Assembly (NCBI GenBank): GCA_964546815.1
Contig: CAZJLR010000031.1
Span: forward strand, 1-64,000
Direction of reading: 5' to 3'
DNA: 64,000 nt
Source of the DNA: JAIEPM01 sp964546815
GTDB taxonomy: Bacteria; Cyanobacteriota; Vampirovibrionia; Obscuribacterales; Obscuribacteraceae
Position numbers and translations under genes: made by a program. Positions 44,723 through 53,433 of the stretch are shown in pieces. Within the stretch, counting starts at the first letter, position 1. Each line of letters starts with the position of its first letter. The notes under the pieces were generated by a model that was not told where the DNA came from, ran no database searches, and worked only from the letters and a program-made list of their open reading frames with translations.

Positions 44723-45469
44723 CTAGATGCACGATTGATCTCGTTCCATTCGTTCCTTAAATGCCCGCAGAGTTCGAACGATTTTCTTATCGACTGTATC
44801 TATACTCTTCGCGTCCATTTTTAGACACGAAATCAGATCTTCTCTTTTATATCCTTGCACATACTTCAAAAGGAAGCAGGTGCGGTGGATTCCGGGCGGC
44901 AACTCATTCAAGACCTGGTCAATCAGGTCATTTAAAAGTGTCTTACTTGCAGGGTCGTTGTCCTGACGGGTCCCTGACATACCATATTCCCATCCGAAGA
45001 TGTCATCAGCGCTCCGTCCGTCATCTTCATCAAATAATGAGTCTAAAGAGGTTGTACGCCACTGGTTGCTTGGCCCCTCATCCTCTACAAAAGTCTTTCC
45101 AGGCGCATAGGTGCTGACTTTGACGGCTTGCCCCTCGAAATCAGCTTCGCCCTGGCTGTAGACTTTTTCAGTCCGTCGTTCGGCAGCAGCGACACTGGGG
45201 TCTGTCCGTTTCTTAAGAATGACCTTGTGATAGCGCTCTAAATTCTGCGCTATAGCTTTGTTGCAGGCGCCCAGGCAATAAAGAGCCAGCTTGGCGTCAG
45301 GGTGCGATGGGTCAAAATGCTTAATTACCAACACCAGAGCGGTTTGAAGGATATCTTCAACGTCTTCATCAGTGGCCAGACGGGCGCGCGAACGAATGTA
45401 GCGCATCATGCGCTGTGGATTGAAGTCCATCTCCCCTTTCAGGAATTTGCGAGCTTCTTTATCGTTCAT
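44723..45469 (-). CDS. ECF-like sigma-70 family factor with long acidic insert
   Basis: 248 residues from ATG 45469. Region 2-like sequence lies at about 17-75 (MMRYIRSRARLATDEDVEDI, LQTALVLVIKHFD). Region 4 with the helix-turn-helix lies at about 187-240 (LNELPPGIHRTCFLLKYVQG, YKREDLISCLKMDAKSIDTV). Between them sits an unusually long acidic linker of about 100 residues (DSLFDEDDGRSADDIFGWEY), while normal ECF factors are about 180-200 residues. It would direct RNA polymerase to a small regulon. Its direct partner is the downstream gene at 44036. Confidence 0.78.
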   Translation of the reverse strand: MNDKEARKFLKGEMDFNPQRMMRYIRSRARLATDEDVEDILQTALVLVIKHFDPSHPDAKLALYCLGACNKAIAQNLERYHKVILKKRTDPSVAAAERRTEKVYSQGEADFEGQAVKVSTYAPGKTFVEDEGPSNQWRTTSLDSLFDEDDGRSADDIFGWEYGMSGTRQDNDPASKTLLNDLIDQVLNELPPGIHRTCFLLKYVQGYKREDLISCLKMDAKSIDTVDKKIVRTLRAFKERMERDQSCI

Positions 45470-45867
45470 TCGCTTTTTGGCCTTTCGTGCAATGCCGTAG
45501 CCCCGTTACGAGTTATGCCACGCCAAAGCCCAGATAAATGGAAGCCAGTCCGATCGTATATATACGTTTGCAGCAGTTTTTGCAATTTCACAGTGGAAAT
45601 TTTCGCCCAATGTTCTGATCGAGTTCATATTAACAAATCAAAAGGCGAGATAAACGCTTTCTTTGCTGCTTGCGCCAAGAAGATCGCCAGACAACTTAAT
45701 GCTGAATTTCTCTGAAGCATTAAGTCTATGATTACAGCTCAATTAAGGCGAGTTGCTCGGGTAAAATTGATTGATAAAATTGCAAACCGAGGGCAAGTCA
45801 AGAAGCGCCTCGAACTTTGCGAGCATTCGGCTCAAGAATTGAGTCCTACCTAACTATTAGAGAAGGA
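45470..45867. other. Intergenic region before the hydrolase gene
   Basis: Region between the divergent sigma-factor and hydrolase genes. It contains the palindrome GTATATATAC (45556-45565) and inverted arms CTTAATGC (45695-45702) and GCATTAAG (45717-45724) with a 14-base loop. No gene is supported with confidence. Confidence 0.5.
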
Positions 45868-47058
45868 ATGAGCACAATTCAGCTAAGAGAACGAAGAAGG
45901 CATCAAAAGTCTCGCGCCAAGCGAGCCAGCTTAGCGAGCTTGTCCCAAGAGATCATAGGAAATATCTATCAGGCAATAACCGGAAACGTTCATATTCCGG
46001 CACATTTTGTCAGGCGCGCTCTGGCTAATGGATTGCCGGCAGACGAGCTTCAGCACGCTATTCGCAGCGCCCGCACGACGCGTTCGCTGCCAGATTACTT
46101 TCTGGCGGCATCTGAGCAAAAGCTCGAACGCGCTCTTTACTGGGAGGAGCTTGGTCTCAGACCGCGTGCGAAAGAACTGTATTTAGAGTCGAGCCTCTGG
46201 GCGATTTATGCCGAGCTGCTTTGCGAGGAAGAAGAGAAACGCCAGCTGATTTGGCAAAAATATCGCGAGAGTTACAAAAGGGCTGCGCCGTTTTTCACGC
46301 ACCCAGCGGAAGAAGTGAATATTCATTATATGGCTTCAATGCTGGAAGGATATTTCAGACTGCCAGCAAATGTCGAAGATGAACCATTCGCCAAGCGTCC
46401 TGTTGTTGTAATTTTGAATGGATTGTTCTCGCCGAAAGAAGAGCTGCACTATCTGGAAAACTCCTTTCTTTCGCAGGGCTTTGCTACTTTGTCGATGGAT
46501 TACCCGGGAGTTCTGCAGCACAGTGCTCAAGTGCCATCTAGTTTTGATGTGAAAGAACTGGGCAATTCCATTTTCCATTTCTTGTCCACACGTATTGAAG
46601 TAGATTGCTCACGCATTTCGCTTTATGGTCAAAGTGTCGGCGGCAGAATGGCGATTTACATGGCACTGTCCTATCCCGAGCGCTTTGCTTCAATAGTAAG
46701 CATGTCAACGCCTTTAGATTTGCTTGGAGAACTAGACAAAGTCGCGCCGATTTACGGACGCGAGCATATGATTTCTTCAATTGCTGCACGCAGTTCATTG
46801 CACGAGATTGCGCTGCATACAGAAATTGAAGAACAGGTGCGACACATTGAAGCACCACTGCTGGTGCTCGGTGGTGGCAAAGATAGAATTAGCACAGCAG
46901 ATCAAAGCAGACAGATTTTCGACGACGCACTCTCGGCAGACAAGAAGCTAATTCTCTGCCCTGGAGCTGGTCACTGCTTATACGAAATGATGCCAAGCCT
47001 GCGATACGAAATCGCACAATGGATAAAACAACGCTCTAGCGTCGAATCCGTTCAATAA
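45817..47058 (+). CDS. Alpha/beta hydrolase, FrsA/DUF1100-like
   Basis: 413 residues from TTG 45817, or 396 from ATG 45868, whose GAAGGA is too close to be a clear ribosome-binding site, so the start is undecided. The first about 190 residues are helical and basic at the N-terminus. The hydrolase core follows: PVVVILNGLFSPKEELHYLE, nucleophile Ser273 in YGQSVGG, Asp356 in GGGKDRIS and His386 in GAGHCLY (numbering from TTG). The layout of a helical N-terminal domain before an esterase core matches FrsA-type and polyketide-tailoring hydrolases. The substrate is unknown. A repeat element begins three bases after the stop. Confidence 0.85.
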   Translation: MRAFGSRIESYLTIREGMSTIQLRERRRHQKSRAKRASLASLSQEIIGNIYQAITGNVHIPAHFVRRALANGLPADELQHAIRSARTTRSLPDYFLAASEQKLERALYWEELGLRPRAKELYLESSLWAIYAELLCEEEEKRQLIWQKYRESYKRAAPFFTHPAEEVNIHYMASMLEGYFRLPANVEDEPFAKRPVVVILNGLFSPKEELHYLENSFLSQGFATLSMDYPGVLQHSAQVPSSFDVKELGNSIFHFLSTRIEVDCSRISLYGQSVGGRMAIYMALSYPERFASIVSMSTPLDLLGELDKVAPIYGREHMISSIAARSSLHEIALHTEIEEQVRHIEAPLLVLGGGKDRISTADQSRQIFDDALSADKKLILCPGAGHCLYEMMPSLRYEIAQWIKQRSSVESVQ

Positions 47059-47060
47059 AC

Positions 47061-47144
47061 TGTACGGACGACGCCATGCGTCGCCCGGAACTTAGATCCG
47101 GATTCGTTCTAAACGGCAGGGCGACGCATGGCGTCGCCCCTACA
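47061..47144. repeat. MITE-like element, family A copy 2
   Basis: Ends 47061-47086 and 47119-47144 are inverted copies with few mismatches around GACGCCATGCGTCGCCC. The right end is identical to that of the copy at 5189-5214. The 32-base centre is shorter than and unlike that of copy 1. It lies between the hydrolase stop and the cyclophilin gene. Confidence 0.8.
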
Positions 47145-47199
47145 AAAAACGCAGCTTGCATGGATGCGAGCTGCGTCTTTAGTTGATATTGCTGACGGA

Positions 47200-47820
47200 T
47201 TATTTGACGTGTTCGATTACAACGCTCTTCATAACAACATCTTGCATTGGTTTGTCTCTTGGGCCGACTTTGGTCGAGCCAATTTTCTTGACTACATCCA
47301 TGCCGCTAACAACTTCACCGAAAACGGCGTGCTTGTTGTCGAGGTGTGGGGTTGGTCCTAGTGTTACAAAGAACTGGCTGCCATTGGTGTTTGGCCCTGA
47401 GTTTGCCATCGACAAAATTCCAGCCTTGCTGTGACGCAGACTTGGGTGGAATTCATCAGCAAATTTGTAACCTGGTCCGCCCATACCGTTGCCCATCGGG
47501 CAACCACCTTGAATCATGAAACCATCAATAACTCTGTGGAAAATGAGTCCATTGTAGAATGGCTTCTTGACTGGCTTGTTTGTAGTTGGGTCGATCCAGT
47601 CTTTGGTTCCTTCAGCCAATCCAACAAAGTTTGCCACTGTGTTTGGCACTTCTTTGTCGAACAATTTGGCGGTGAAATCACCGAGTGTCGTGTGGAAAAC
47701 GGCATAGGTGCCGGGTTTCTTTGATTCAGCTTCGCTTGCCATTGGATTACCTATCATCATACTTGTGGAGGCGACTAAGCTTATCATTCCCAGGAGGACT
47801 GTTCGACGTTTGAAAAGCAT
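47200..47820 (-). CDS. Exported cyclophilin-type peptidyl-prolyl cis-trans isomerase
   Basis: 206 residues; AAGGAG lies six bases before the ATG. A signal peptide (RRTVLLGMISLVASTSMMIG) precedes the cyclophilin domain from about residue 38. Catalytic and binding blocks are complete: FHRVIDGFMIQGG with the active Arg, SMANSGPNTNGSQFFVTLG and HLDNKHAVFGEV. It catalyses proline isomerisation and helps folding of exported proteins in the periplasm. It is close to E. coli PpiA in role. It stands alone, with repeats on both sides. Confidence 0.95.
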   Translation of the reverse strand: MLFKRRTVLLGMISLVASTSMMIGNPMASEAESKKPGTYAVFHTTLGDFTAKLFDKEVPNTVANFVGLAEGTKDWIDPTTNKPVKKPFYNGLIFHRVIDGFMIQGGCPMGNGMGGPGYKFADEFHPSLRHSKAGILSMANSGPNTNGSQFFVTLGPTPHLDNKHAVFGEVVSGMDVVKKIGSTKVGPRDKPMQDVVMKSVVIEHVK

Positions 47821-48020
47821 GTGTTGCTCCTTTTTCCAAAAAACCTATTACGCCAATTAGATATTGAAAATGCTACCACATTGGCCCACCCGGCTGCGCT
47901 GTTATGCGATGGCGGCGCTTGAGCTGACAATGCTCGGCACTGCCCGATCTCAAGTGACATCATCGGTCCGCTGCACATCCGACGCTATGCGTAACCTTGC
48001 AGGTGAGTTAACTCACAACG

Positions 48021-48268
48021 TTGTAGGGGCGACTCCATGGATACTGCTGGCGAACTAAAATGGAGCCGAATCAAGTTCGATGATTTGAGCTAAGAGCGTT
48101 CCACCTGGGGGCGCAGGCATCCTTGCCTGCTTCTTCGCCAATAGCTTCCCGAAGCAGGCTGGAAGCCTGCGCCCCCAGGGCTGCCGCCCTTCAAGCTAGA
48201 GTCCATATTGTGCCGGCTTCGCTAAACTTTCGAGTTCGCCAGCAGTATCCATGGCGTCGCCCCTACAA
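48021..48268. repeat. Family A variant with 36-bp inverted ends, interrupted by family B
   Basis: Ends 48021-48056 and 48233-48268 are inverted copies with one mismatch. They begin TTGTAGGGGCGAC and continue with CCATGGATACTGCTGGCG, a longer arm than in the other copies. Family B sits between the arms at 48104-48179, so the structure is nested. Confidence 0.8.
48104..48179. repeat. Family B repeat, full copy
   Basis: The left arm CCTGGGGGCGCAGGC (48104-48118) continues to GCCTGCTTC at 48133. The right arm 48151-48179 is its inverted copy, ending CCTGCGCCCCCAGG. Other copies are at 54977-55086 and, in part, 21039-21070. Confidence 0.8.
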
Positions 48269-48349
48269 TCCCAGGCGGAACACCGTCACTGCTCAGATGA
48301 CGGACATGAACTGTCCAAGCGACGCCATGCGCCGCCGAGCCAGATGAAT

Positions 48350-48790
48350 TTATACGGCTAATTTGGTGCGCTGGGGTTGGGATTGTGAAGATGAATCAGT
48401 CGCGATAATCGTGAATACGTTGCTTAGATCTTCTGCAATTGTCATTACTTGTGGAGTGATTTCACCTATTACGGGATTGGCACCGTTGCTGGTCGACATC
48501 AGCAGCATGCTAAGAGGCTTAAGCAAATCATCCAGCTGTCGCATTACGATCGGATCGTAAGAATGATGCGAATCAATCAACAATCCGTCTACGTTCCCGC
48601 AATTACTTTCAGGCGCCGAGACTCTATCAGAATCACAATAGTGAGCAACGGCGCTTTGAATTGGGACAGTGAGCGGATTTGACCATTCGACTATTTCGAA
48701 CTGCGACCCGTATTGCGACTGCCAATCAGTCATCGCAACCTGGTCTGCTGAGCTGTACATCAACGCTATCAATTTGAGTTTGTTTTTCAT
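48350..48790 (-). CDS. Hypothetical protein downstream of argH
   Basis: 146 residues from ATG 48790, preceded by TAGGA at short distance. The sequence (MKNKLKLIALMYSSADQVAM, DGLLIDSHHSYDPIVMRQLD) is soluble and could have an alpha-beta fold with a Rossmann-like or response-receiver-like start, but no conserved Asp/Lys set is evident. It begins 71 bp after the argH stop on the same strand and might be read through from the arg operon. No family is recognised. Confidence 0.55.
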   Translation of the reverse strand: MKNKLKLIALMYSSADQVAMTDWQSQYGSQFEIVEWSNPLTVPIQSAVAHYCDSDRVSAPESNCGNVDGLLIDSHHSYDPIVMRQLDDLLKPLSMLLMSTSNGANPVIGEITPQVMTIAEDLSNVFTIIATDSSSQSQPQRTKLAV

Positions 48791-48861
48791 TTTCCTATCT
48801 TCACATCGATTGTCTTTGATAAATTCGGGAGCAAAATTTGAAATGATGCACCCGACATTCA

Positions 48862-50256
48862 TCAAATTTGGGTGCCATCTCCAAGTGACTCGATGCGACG
48901 GCGGACGTTTTGAAGTGCCTTCTTAACGGAGGCAGTGCCAGTGCTGCCTGGTGACACTTTCGATGCAATAGACATTTTGGGATCAAACAAATCAAAAACA
49001 TCTGCTTCAAATTGTGCAGCGAAGTTTTTGTATTCACTTAAGGGTAATGATTGTAGTGGGACGCCAATCTCACGTGAATGTGATACCAACTCAGACACAG
49101 CCTCATGAGCTTGTCTAAATGGCACAGCTTTTTTCACAAGATATTCAGCCAAATCTGTGGCAGCCAAGTACGGGTCGCTTGCTGCTTCTAACATGACTTC
49201 CTTTTGCACAGCCATCGCTTCAATTGCAACGCCCATCACTTCCAATGCATCTGCGACAGTGGCAGCTGCATGAATAACAGGTGGCTTGGTTTCTTGCAGG
49301 TCTCTGTTATAACCAAGCGGCAAAGCTTTCAAAGTCATCAGTATATTGACGAGGTCTCCGGCAACTGAGCCGGCTTTACCTCTAACTAATTCCACAGGGT
49401 CTGGATTTTTTTTGTTGGGCATCAAACTAGAAGCAGTGCTGACATTGTCGCCAAATTTGACGAAATTGAATTCGCTGCTTGCCCAAATGATGAAAGTTTC
49501 TGCCATTTGCGATAGATGTGTTGAAGTTATGCAGCATGCTGCAAGAAACTCAACCGCAAAATCACGGTCGCTAACTGCATCCAGAGAATTGGCAAAAGTC
49601 TTGTTGAAACCTGCAAGCTTGGCGCTGAGCTGTGGCTCAATCGGCAAAGCAGACCCAGCAAGTGCTGCTGCACCCAGAGGAGAAACTTTAGTCCGCTTCA
49701 AACAATCGGCAAATCGATCGTAATCGCGACCAAGCATCTCAACGAAAGCGTGCATTGCATGAGCAAAGAGAACGGGCTGCGCTCTTTGAAGATGTGTGTA
49801 ACCAGGCATCAAAGCTTCTTCATTCTTTTCTGCCGATTCCACCAATTTCAATTGCAACGAGAGAATGCCTTTGGCAATTTCTTCGATTTTGCTTGCGGTA
49901 AAAAGCCTGGTATCAAGCGCAACTTGATCGTTCCTGCTGCGTGCGGTATGAAGTTTTGCAGCAGCCGCACCAATTTTGGCTTCAAGCTGTTTTTCCACAT
50001 TCATATGCACGTCTTCGAATTCGACTTTCAATTCGAGCTTGCCGCTTGCAAATTCTTCAGAGAGCTCTTTCAAACCGGCACAAATCGCCGCCGCTTCTGC
50101 TTCGCTAATCAAGCCAGTTTTCGCTAGCATCTCTGCGTGAGCAAGACTGCCTTTGATGTCGGACTGAATCAACTCAGCATCGGCATCAATTGAATTGACG
50201 AATTTCGAAACAGCGGGATCAAGCTCCTGCTTGAACGCCTTTCTTAATACTTTCAT
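48862..50256 (-). CDS. argH: Argininosuccinate lyase
   Basis: 464 residues from ATG 50256, with TTGGAG at good distance. It overlaps the end of argG by 38 bases. The aspartase/fumarase superfamily signature is present (SSLMPNKKNPDPVELVRGK near 273-291), together with DIKGSLAHAEML, HTARSRNDQ and MPGYTHLQRAQP. It cleaves argininosuccinate to arginine and fumarate, the last step of arginine synthesis. The family N-terminus LWGGRF is replaced by LRKAF, so the first block is divergent. It is the last arg gene of the minus-strand operon. Confidence 0.96.
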   Translation of the reverse strand: MKVLRKAFKQELDPAVSKFVNSIDADAELIQSDIKGSLAHAEMLAKTGLISEAEAAAICAGLKELSEEFASGKLELKVEFEDVHMNVEKQLEAKIGAAAAKLHTARSRNDQVALDTRLFTASKIEEIAKGILSLQLKLVESAEKNEEALMPGYTHLQRAQPVLFAHAMHAFVEMLGRDYDRFADCLKRTKVSPLGAAALAGSALPIEPQLSAKLAGFNKTFANSLDAVSDRDFAVEFLAACCITSTHLSQMAETFIIWASSEFNFVKFGDNVSTASSLMPNKKNPDPVELVRGKAGSVAGDLVNILMTLKALPLGYNRDLQETKPPVIHAAATVADALEVMGVAIEAMAVQKEVMLEAASDPYLAATDLAEYLVKKAVPFRQAHEAVSELVSHSREIGVPLQSLPLSEYKNFAAQFEADVFDLFDPKMSIASKVSPGSTGTASVKKALQNVRRRIESLGDGTQI

Positions 50257-51439
50257 TTGTCTTGCTCCAATTAGATAGTCTGAGTGCATTGATGTTGATG
50301 AATCCGCCCGAGTCTGCAGGCGAGAACGCAGTCATATCGTCAAAGCTGGATAGCTTGTGTTGATAGAGTGAAACAGGAGCCTTCCTGCCAAGGACGGTGA
50401 CATGGCCCTTATACAATTTCAACTTTGCAGTGCCGGTGACAGGCGCTTGCATTTCATTGATGGTAGAACGCAATATCTTCGCTTCTGGGGCAAACCAATA
50501 TCCGTTGTAAGCCAGTTGTGCAAACTTCAAAGACAACTCTTGCTGCCAGTGCGCAACTTCCTTGTCCAGGGTGATTGACTCGATTGCATGATGCGCTTGC
50601 ATCAAAACCGTCACGCCTGGTGTTTCGTAAACACCCCTAGACTTAATACCAATGTATCTGTTTTCTACAAGGTCAATGCGCCCAACACCATGCTCGGCTG
50701 CAATTGCATTTAGCTTCACAAGCAAAGCGAGCGGGTCTAACTTCTCACCATTCAGCGACACCGGAATACCGGCTTGGAAATCGATGGTGATCGTCTCCGC
50801 TTTGTCGGGAGCTTGCTCTGGTGACTTTGTCCACAAGAACATATCGGCAGGTGGCTCAGCCCACGGGTCTTCAAGAATGCCGCCTTCATAGCTAATGTGC
50901 ATCAAATTTGCATCCATCGAATAAGGCTTATCCTTGGTTACAGGCAACGGAATACCATGCTTTTCTGCGTAAGCGAAAAGATCCTGCCTGCCGTTGAATG
51001 ACCATGTCCGCCAGGGAGCAATAATTTCAAGCTGAGGAGCAAGAGATTTGACCGCGAATTCGAATCTTACCTGGTCATTGCCTTTGCCGGTGCTTCCATG
51101 GGCGATGGCATCGCAGCCCTCTTTCAATGCGGCTTCAACCATACCTGATGCAATGCATGGTCTTGCAAGAGCAGTACCCATCAAATAAACGGATTCATAA
51201 TGCGCACCAGCTTTGACTGATTGAAAGATGTATTCTTCAACGAATTCTTTTTTCAAATCATCAACAATGCATTTTTCTGCGCCGGTTTTGATAGCTTTAG
51301 CCTTCACAGCTTCAAAATCTTCAACCTGTCCAACATCGGCACAATAAGCCACAACCGGCACGTTGTATGTTTCTTTTAGCCAGGTAAGAATCACCGAGGT
51401 ATCCAAACCACCGCTGTATGCTAGCAAAATCTTTTTCAT
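50219..51439 (-). CDS. argG: Argininosuccinate synthase
   Basis: 406 residues; AAGGA lies nine bases before the ATG. The ATP pyrophosphatase loop AYSGGLDTSV is at 8-17. Citrulline/aspartate-binding blocks are present (AHGSTGKGNDQVRFE, PYSMDANLMHISYEGG, VENRYIGIKSRGVYETPG). It joins citrulline and aspartate using ATP. It is 35 bp downstream of argF and overlaps argH at its 3' end. The length is typical for the family. Confidence 0.97.
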   Translation of the reverse strand: MKKILLAYSGGLDTSVILTWLKETYNVPVVAYCADVGQVEDFEAVKAKAIKTGAEKCIVDDLKKEFVEEYIFQSVKAGAHYESVYLMGTALARPCIASGMVEAALKEGCDAIAHGSTGKGNDQVRFEFAVKSLAPQLEIIAPWRTWSFNGRQDLFAYAEKHGIPLPVTKDKPYSMDANLMHISYEGGILEDPWAEPPADMFLWTKSPEQAPDKAETITIDFQAGIPVSLNGEKLDPLALLVKLNAIAAEHGVGRIDLVENRYIGIKSRGVYETPGVTVLMQAHHAIESITLDKEVAHWQQELSLKFAQLAYNGYWFAPEAKILRSTINEMQAPVTGTAKLKLYKGHVTVLGRKAPVSLYQHKLSSFDDMTAFSPADSGGFININALRLSNWSKTNESIKKGVQAGA

Positions 51440-51474
51440 TTCAATATTCCTTTTAAGTCGTCAAAATTTGGGGT

Positions 51475-52494
51475 TTAGAGTATCAGAGCCAAAATAGCTT
51501 TTTGAGCATGCAAGCGGTTTTCAGCCTGGTCAAAAATTACTGATTGCGGTCCGTCTATAACTTCCGCAGTGATTTCACAGCCGCGGTGCGCAGGCAAGCA
51601 GTGCATTACGATGGCGTCTGGCGATGCAAGCTTCACAAGTTTGGCATCAACCTGGTACGCAGCAAACGCCTTTTCCTTGATTTCAGCTTCGGCTTCTTGA
51701 CCCATCGACACCCACGTGTCGGTGTAGATTACATGTGCACCTTTCACGGCTTCCGCAGGGTCGTGCGTGAGAGTCAAGCTTCCGCCACTGACACCAGCTT
51801 CATTTTCGGTGAGATTCCAGACCGACTCTTCCGGCATGTATTCAGTCGGGCAAGCAATAACACACTCAGCACCAAACTTTGCTGCAGCTAAGAGCAATGA
51901 GTTTGAGACATTATTGGGGTCACCAATATACGCAATTTTCAAACCAGCGAGACTGCCGAGGTGTTCTTTTATGGTGAGCAAATCAGCAAGCGCCTGGCAC
52001 GGGTGCTCAGTATCACTTAGACCATTTATCACAGGAATCTCGGCATTGTCAGCCAGTTCTGTCACTGTGGTATGCGAGAAAGTTCTTGCCATGATGCAGT
52101 CAACCCATCTGTTGAGATTGTGTGCTACATCAGAAATCGACTCTCTAATTCCCAGCGGTCCATCAAGAAAAATGGCGTGACCACCAAGCTGCTTCATGCC
52201 GACTTCAAATGTAACTCTCGTCCGCAAAGACGGCTTCTCGAAAAGCATCGCCAGGGTCTGCCCCTTGCACAACAATGCTTGTGCATCGTCGTTGATATGG
52301 GCTTTCAAAAGCTCTGCAGTATCGAGCAACAATGACAATTCATTCTTGCTTAATTCAGCGATGCCCAGAATATCTTTTCCGCGCAGCGAAGTTTCACCCA
52401 TGATTTTCAAAACCGGTGACACTGCGGCCGGCTTCAAAACTGTGGACTTAGCCTTTCTTTTTGTGTGGCTTAGCAAACTTGCTGCGCTTTTCAT
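51475..52494 (-). CDS. argF: Ornithine carbamoyltransferase
   Basis: 339 residues; TAGGAG lies nine bases before the ATG. Carbamoyl-phosphate binding SLRTR is at 89-93, HPCQ at 164-167 and the ornithine-binding HCLPAHRG near 298-305. It makes citrulline from ornithine and carbamoyl phosphate. The family normally begins near SLRGKDIL. Here a Lys/Ser/Ala-rich extension of about 33 residues precedes it, with a good ribosome-binding site supporting the long form. It lies 30 bp after argB in the arg operon. Confidence 0.96.
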   Translation of the reverse strand: MKSAASLLSHTKRKAKSTVLKPAAVSPVLKIMGETSLRGKDILGIAELSKNELSLLLDTAELLKAHINDDAQALLCKGQTLAMLFEKPSLRTRVTFEVGMKQLGGHAIFLDGPLGIRESISDVAHNLNRWVDCIMARTFSHTTVTELADNAEIPVINGLSDTEHPCQALADLLTIKEHLGSLAGLKIAYIGDPNNVSNSLLLAAAKFGAECVIACPTEYMPEESVWNLTENEAGVSGGSLTLTHDPAEAVKGAHVIYTDTWVSMGQEAEAEIKEKAFAAYQVDAKLVKLASPDAIVMHCLPAHRGCEITAEVIDGPQSVIFDQAENRLHAQKAILALIL

Positions 52495-52524
52495 GACTCT
52501 AACTCCTAATCCTAAATTTTGTAA

Positions 52525-53382
52525 TTACAAAGAGTCTGGGCTCTCAATTAGTGAACCGATAGACTTCGGATAAGTCACGGCTTTCAACAATGCGTGTTCG
52601 ATATTTCCATCGATGATTTGTACTGCGGCAACTCCGCCATGCAAGGCTTGAACGCAGCTTTCCAACTTTGGCAACATGCCGCCATGAATTGCGACGACAG
52701 ATGAACCAGCCAACATTTTTTCGGCATCGGACAATGTAACGTAGCTGATGAGGCTGCTGGGATCTTTAGGGTCTGCAAGCAAACCAGGAACATCGGTGAT
52801 GTTTACAAGTTTGTTGGCTCCAAGTGCCTTTGCAACAGCAAGAGCAGCTGTGTCTGCATTTATGTTGTAGACACTGCCATCTTCACCAAGTCCAAGCGGT
52901 GCAATAACTGGCACGGCACCTTTGGCAAAAGTCTGATTCAACTTATTGATATCGGTGCTAACGATGTTGCCCACAAAACCGAGGTCGATCGGCTCGTTTT
53001 CAATGCCCTTCAAATAGAGCTTTTCTGCAACAAACATGGCATTGCTGCTCGGTTTGAATCCATCAGCCGGAAGACCAGCAGCAGAAATTTTTTCGACGAT
53101 AAGGTCGTTAATCGAAGAAATAACTTCATCGACAATCGCTAGCGTTTCGGCGTCAGTAACTCTCAATCCTTGCACTTTCAACGGTGCTTTGCTGAGTGAG
53201 GCAAGCTTTTCGTTGATTGCGGGGCCGCCGCCGTGCACAATTGCAATCGACACGCCACTTTTAGCGAGCATTTGAACATCTTCAACAAAGCTGTTGAGCA
53301 ATTCTTCTTTTTGCAAAACGCTACCGCCAAGCTTGGCGACTACTGTAGTTCCTGAAATTGTTGGTTTATCTAGAAGATTCAC
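52525..53382 (-). CDS. argB: Acetylglutamate kinase
   Basis: 285 residues from GTG 53382; its ribosome-binding region (TTGGAGCAAGAC) is the same as that of argH. Substrate loops KLGGS at 18-22 and HGGGPAIN at 50-57 are intact, with NINADTAALAVAKALGA and ITDVPGLL further on. It phosphorylates N-acetylglutamate. With ArgJ recycling the acetyl group, it is often the arginine-inhibited step; the N-terminal helix needed for that control is short here. It is the second gene of the operon, 51 bp after argJ. Confidence 0.96.
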   Translation of the reverse strand: MNLLDKPTISGTTVVAKLGGSVLQKEELLNSFVEDVQMLAKSGVSIAIVHGGGPAINEKLASLSKAPLKVQGLRVTDAETLAIVDEVISSINDLIVEKISAAGLPADGFKPSSNAMFVAEKLYLKGIENEPIDLGFVGNIVSTDINKLNQTFAKGAVPVIAPLGLGEDGSVYNINADTAALAVAKALGANKLVNITDVPGLLADPKDPSSLISYVTLSDAEKMLAGSSVVAIHGGMLPKLESCVQALHGGVAAVQIIDGNIEHALLKAVTYPKSIGSLIESPDSL

Positions 53383-53433
53383 GGTCTTGCTCCAATATTT
53401 TTGCGGGTAAACAATGTCGGGGGTGATTACAAA

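Larger units (their letters stand above)
47821..48349. other. 529-bp intergenic region occupied mostly by repeats
   Basis: Apart from the cyclophilin promoter area, this gap is filled by the family A variant at 48021-48268 with a family B element inside it. A further family A-like fragment (GCGACGCCATGCG) lies near 48320. No gene is supported. Confidence 0.65.

Noticed and set aside
45515..45715. Plus-strand reading frame of 66 codons before the hydrolase gene
   Set aside because: The last third looks coding-like, but there is no ribosome-binding site, no family match I can name, and its longer form runs antisense through the sigma-factor gene.
47061..48268. Complete insertion sequence
   Set aside because: The inverted repeats enclose no transposase frame; the cyclophilin gene between them is a normal housekeeping-type gene.
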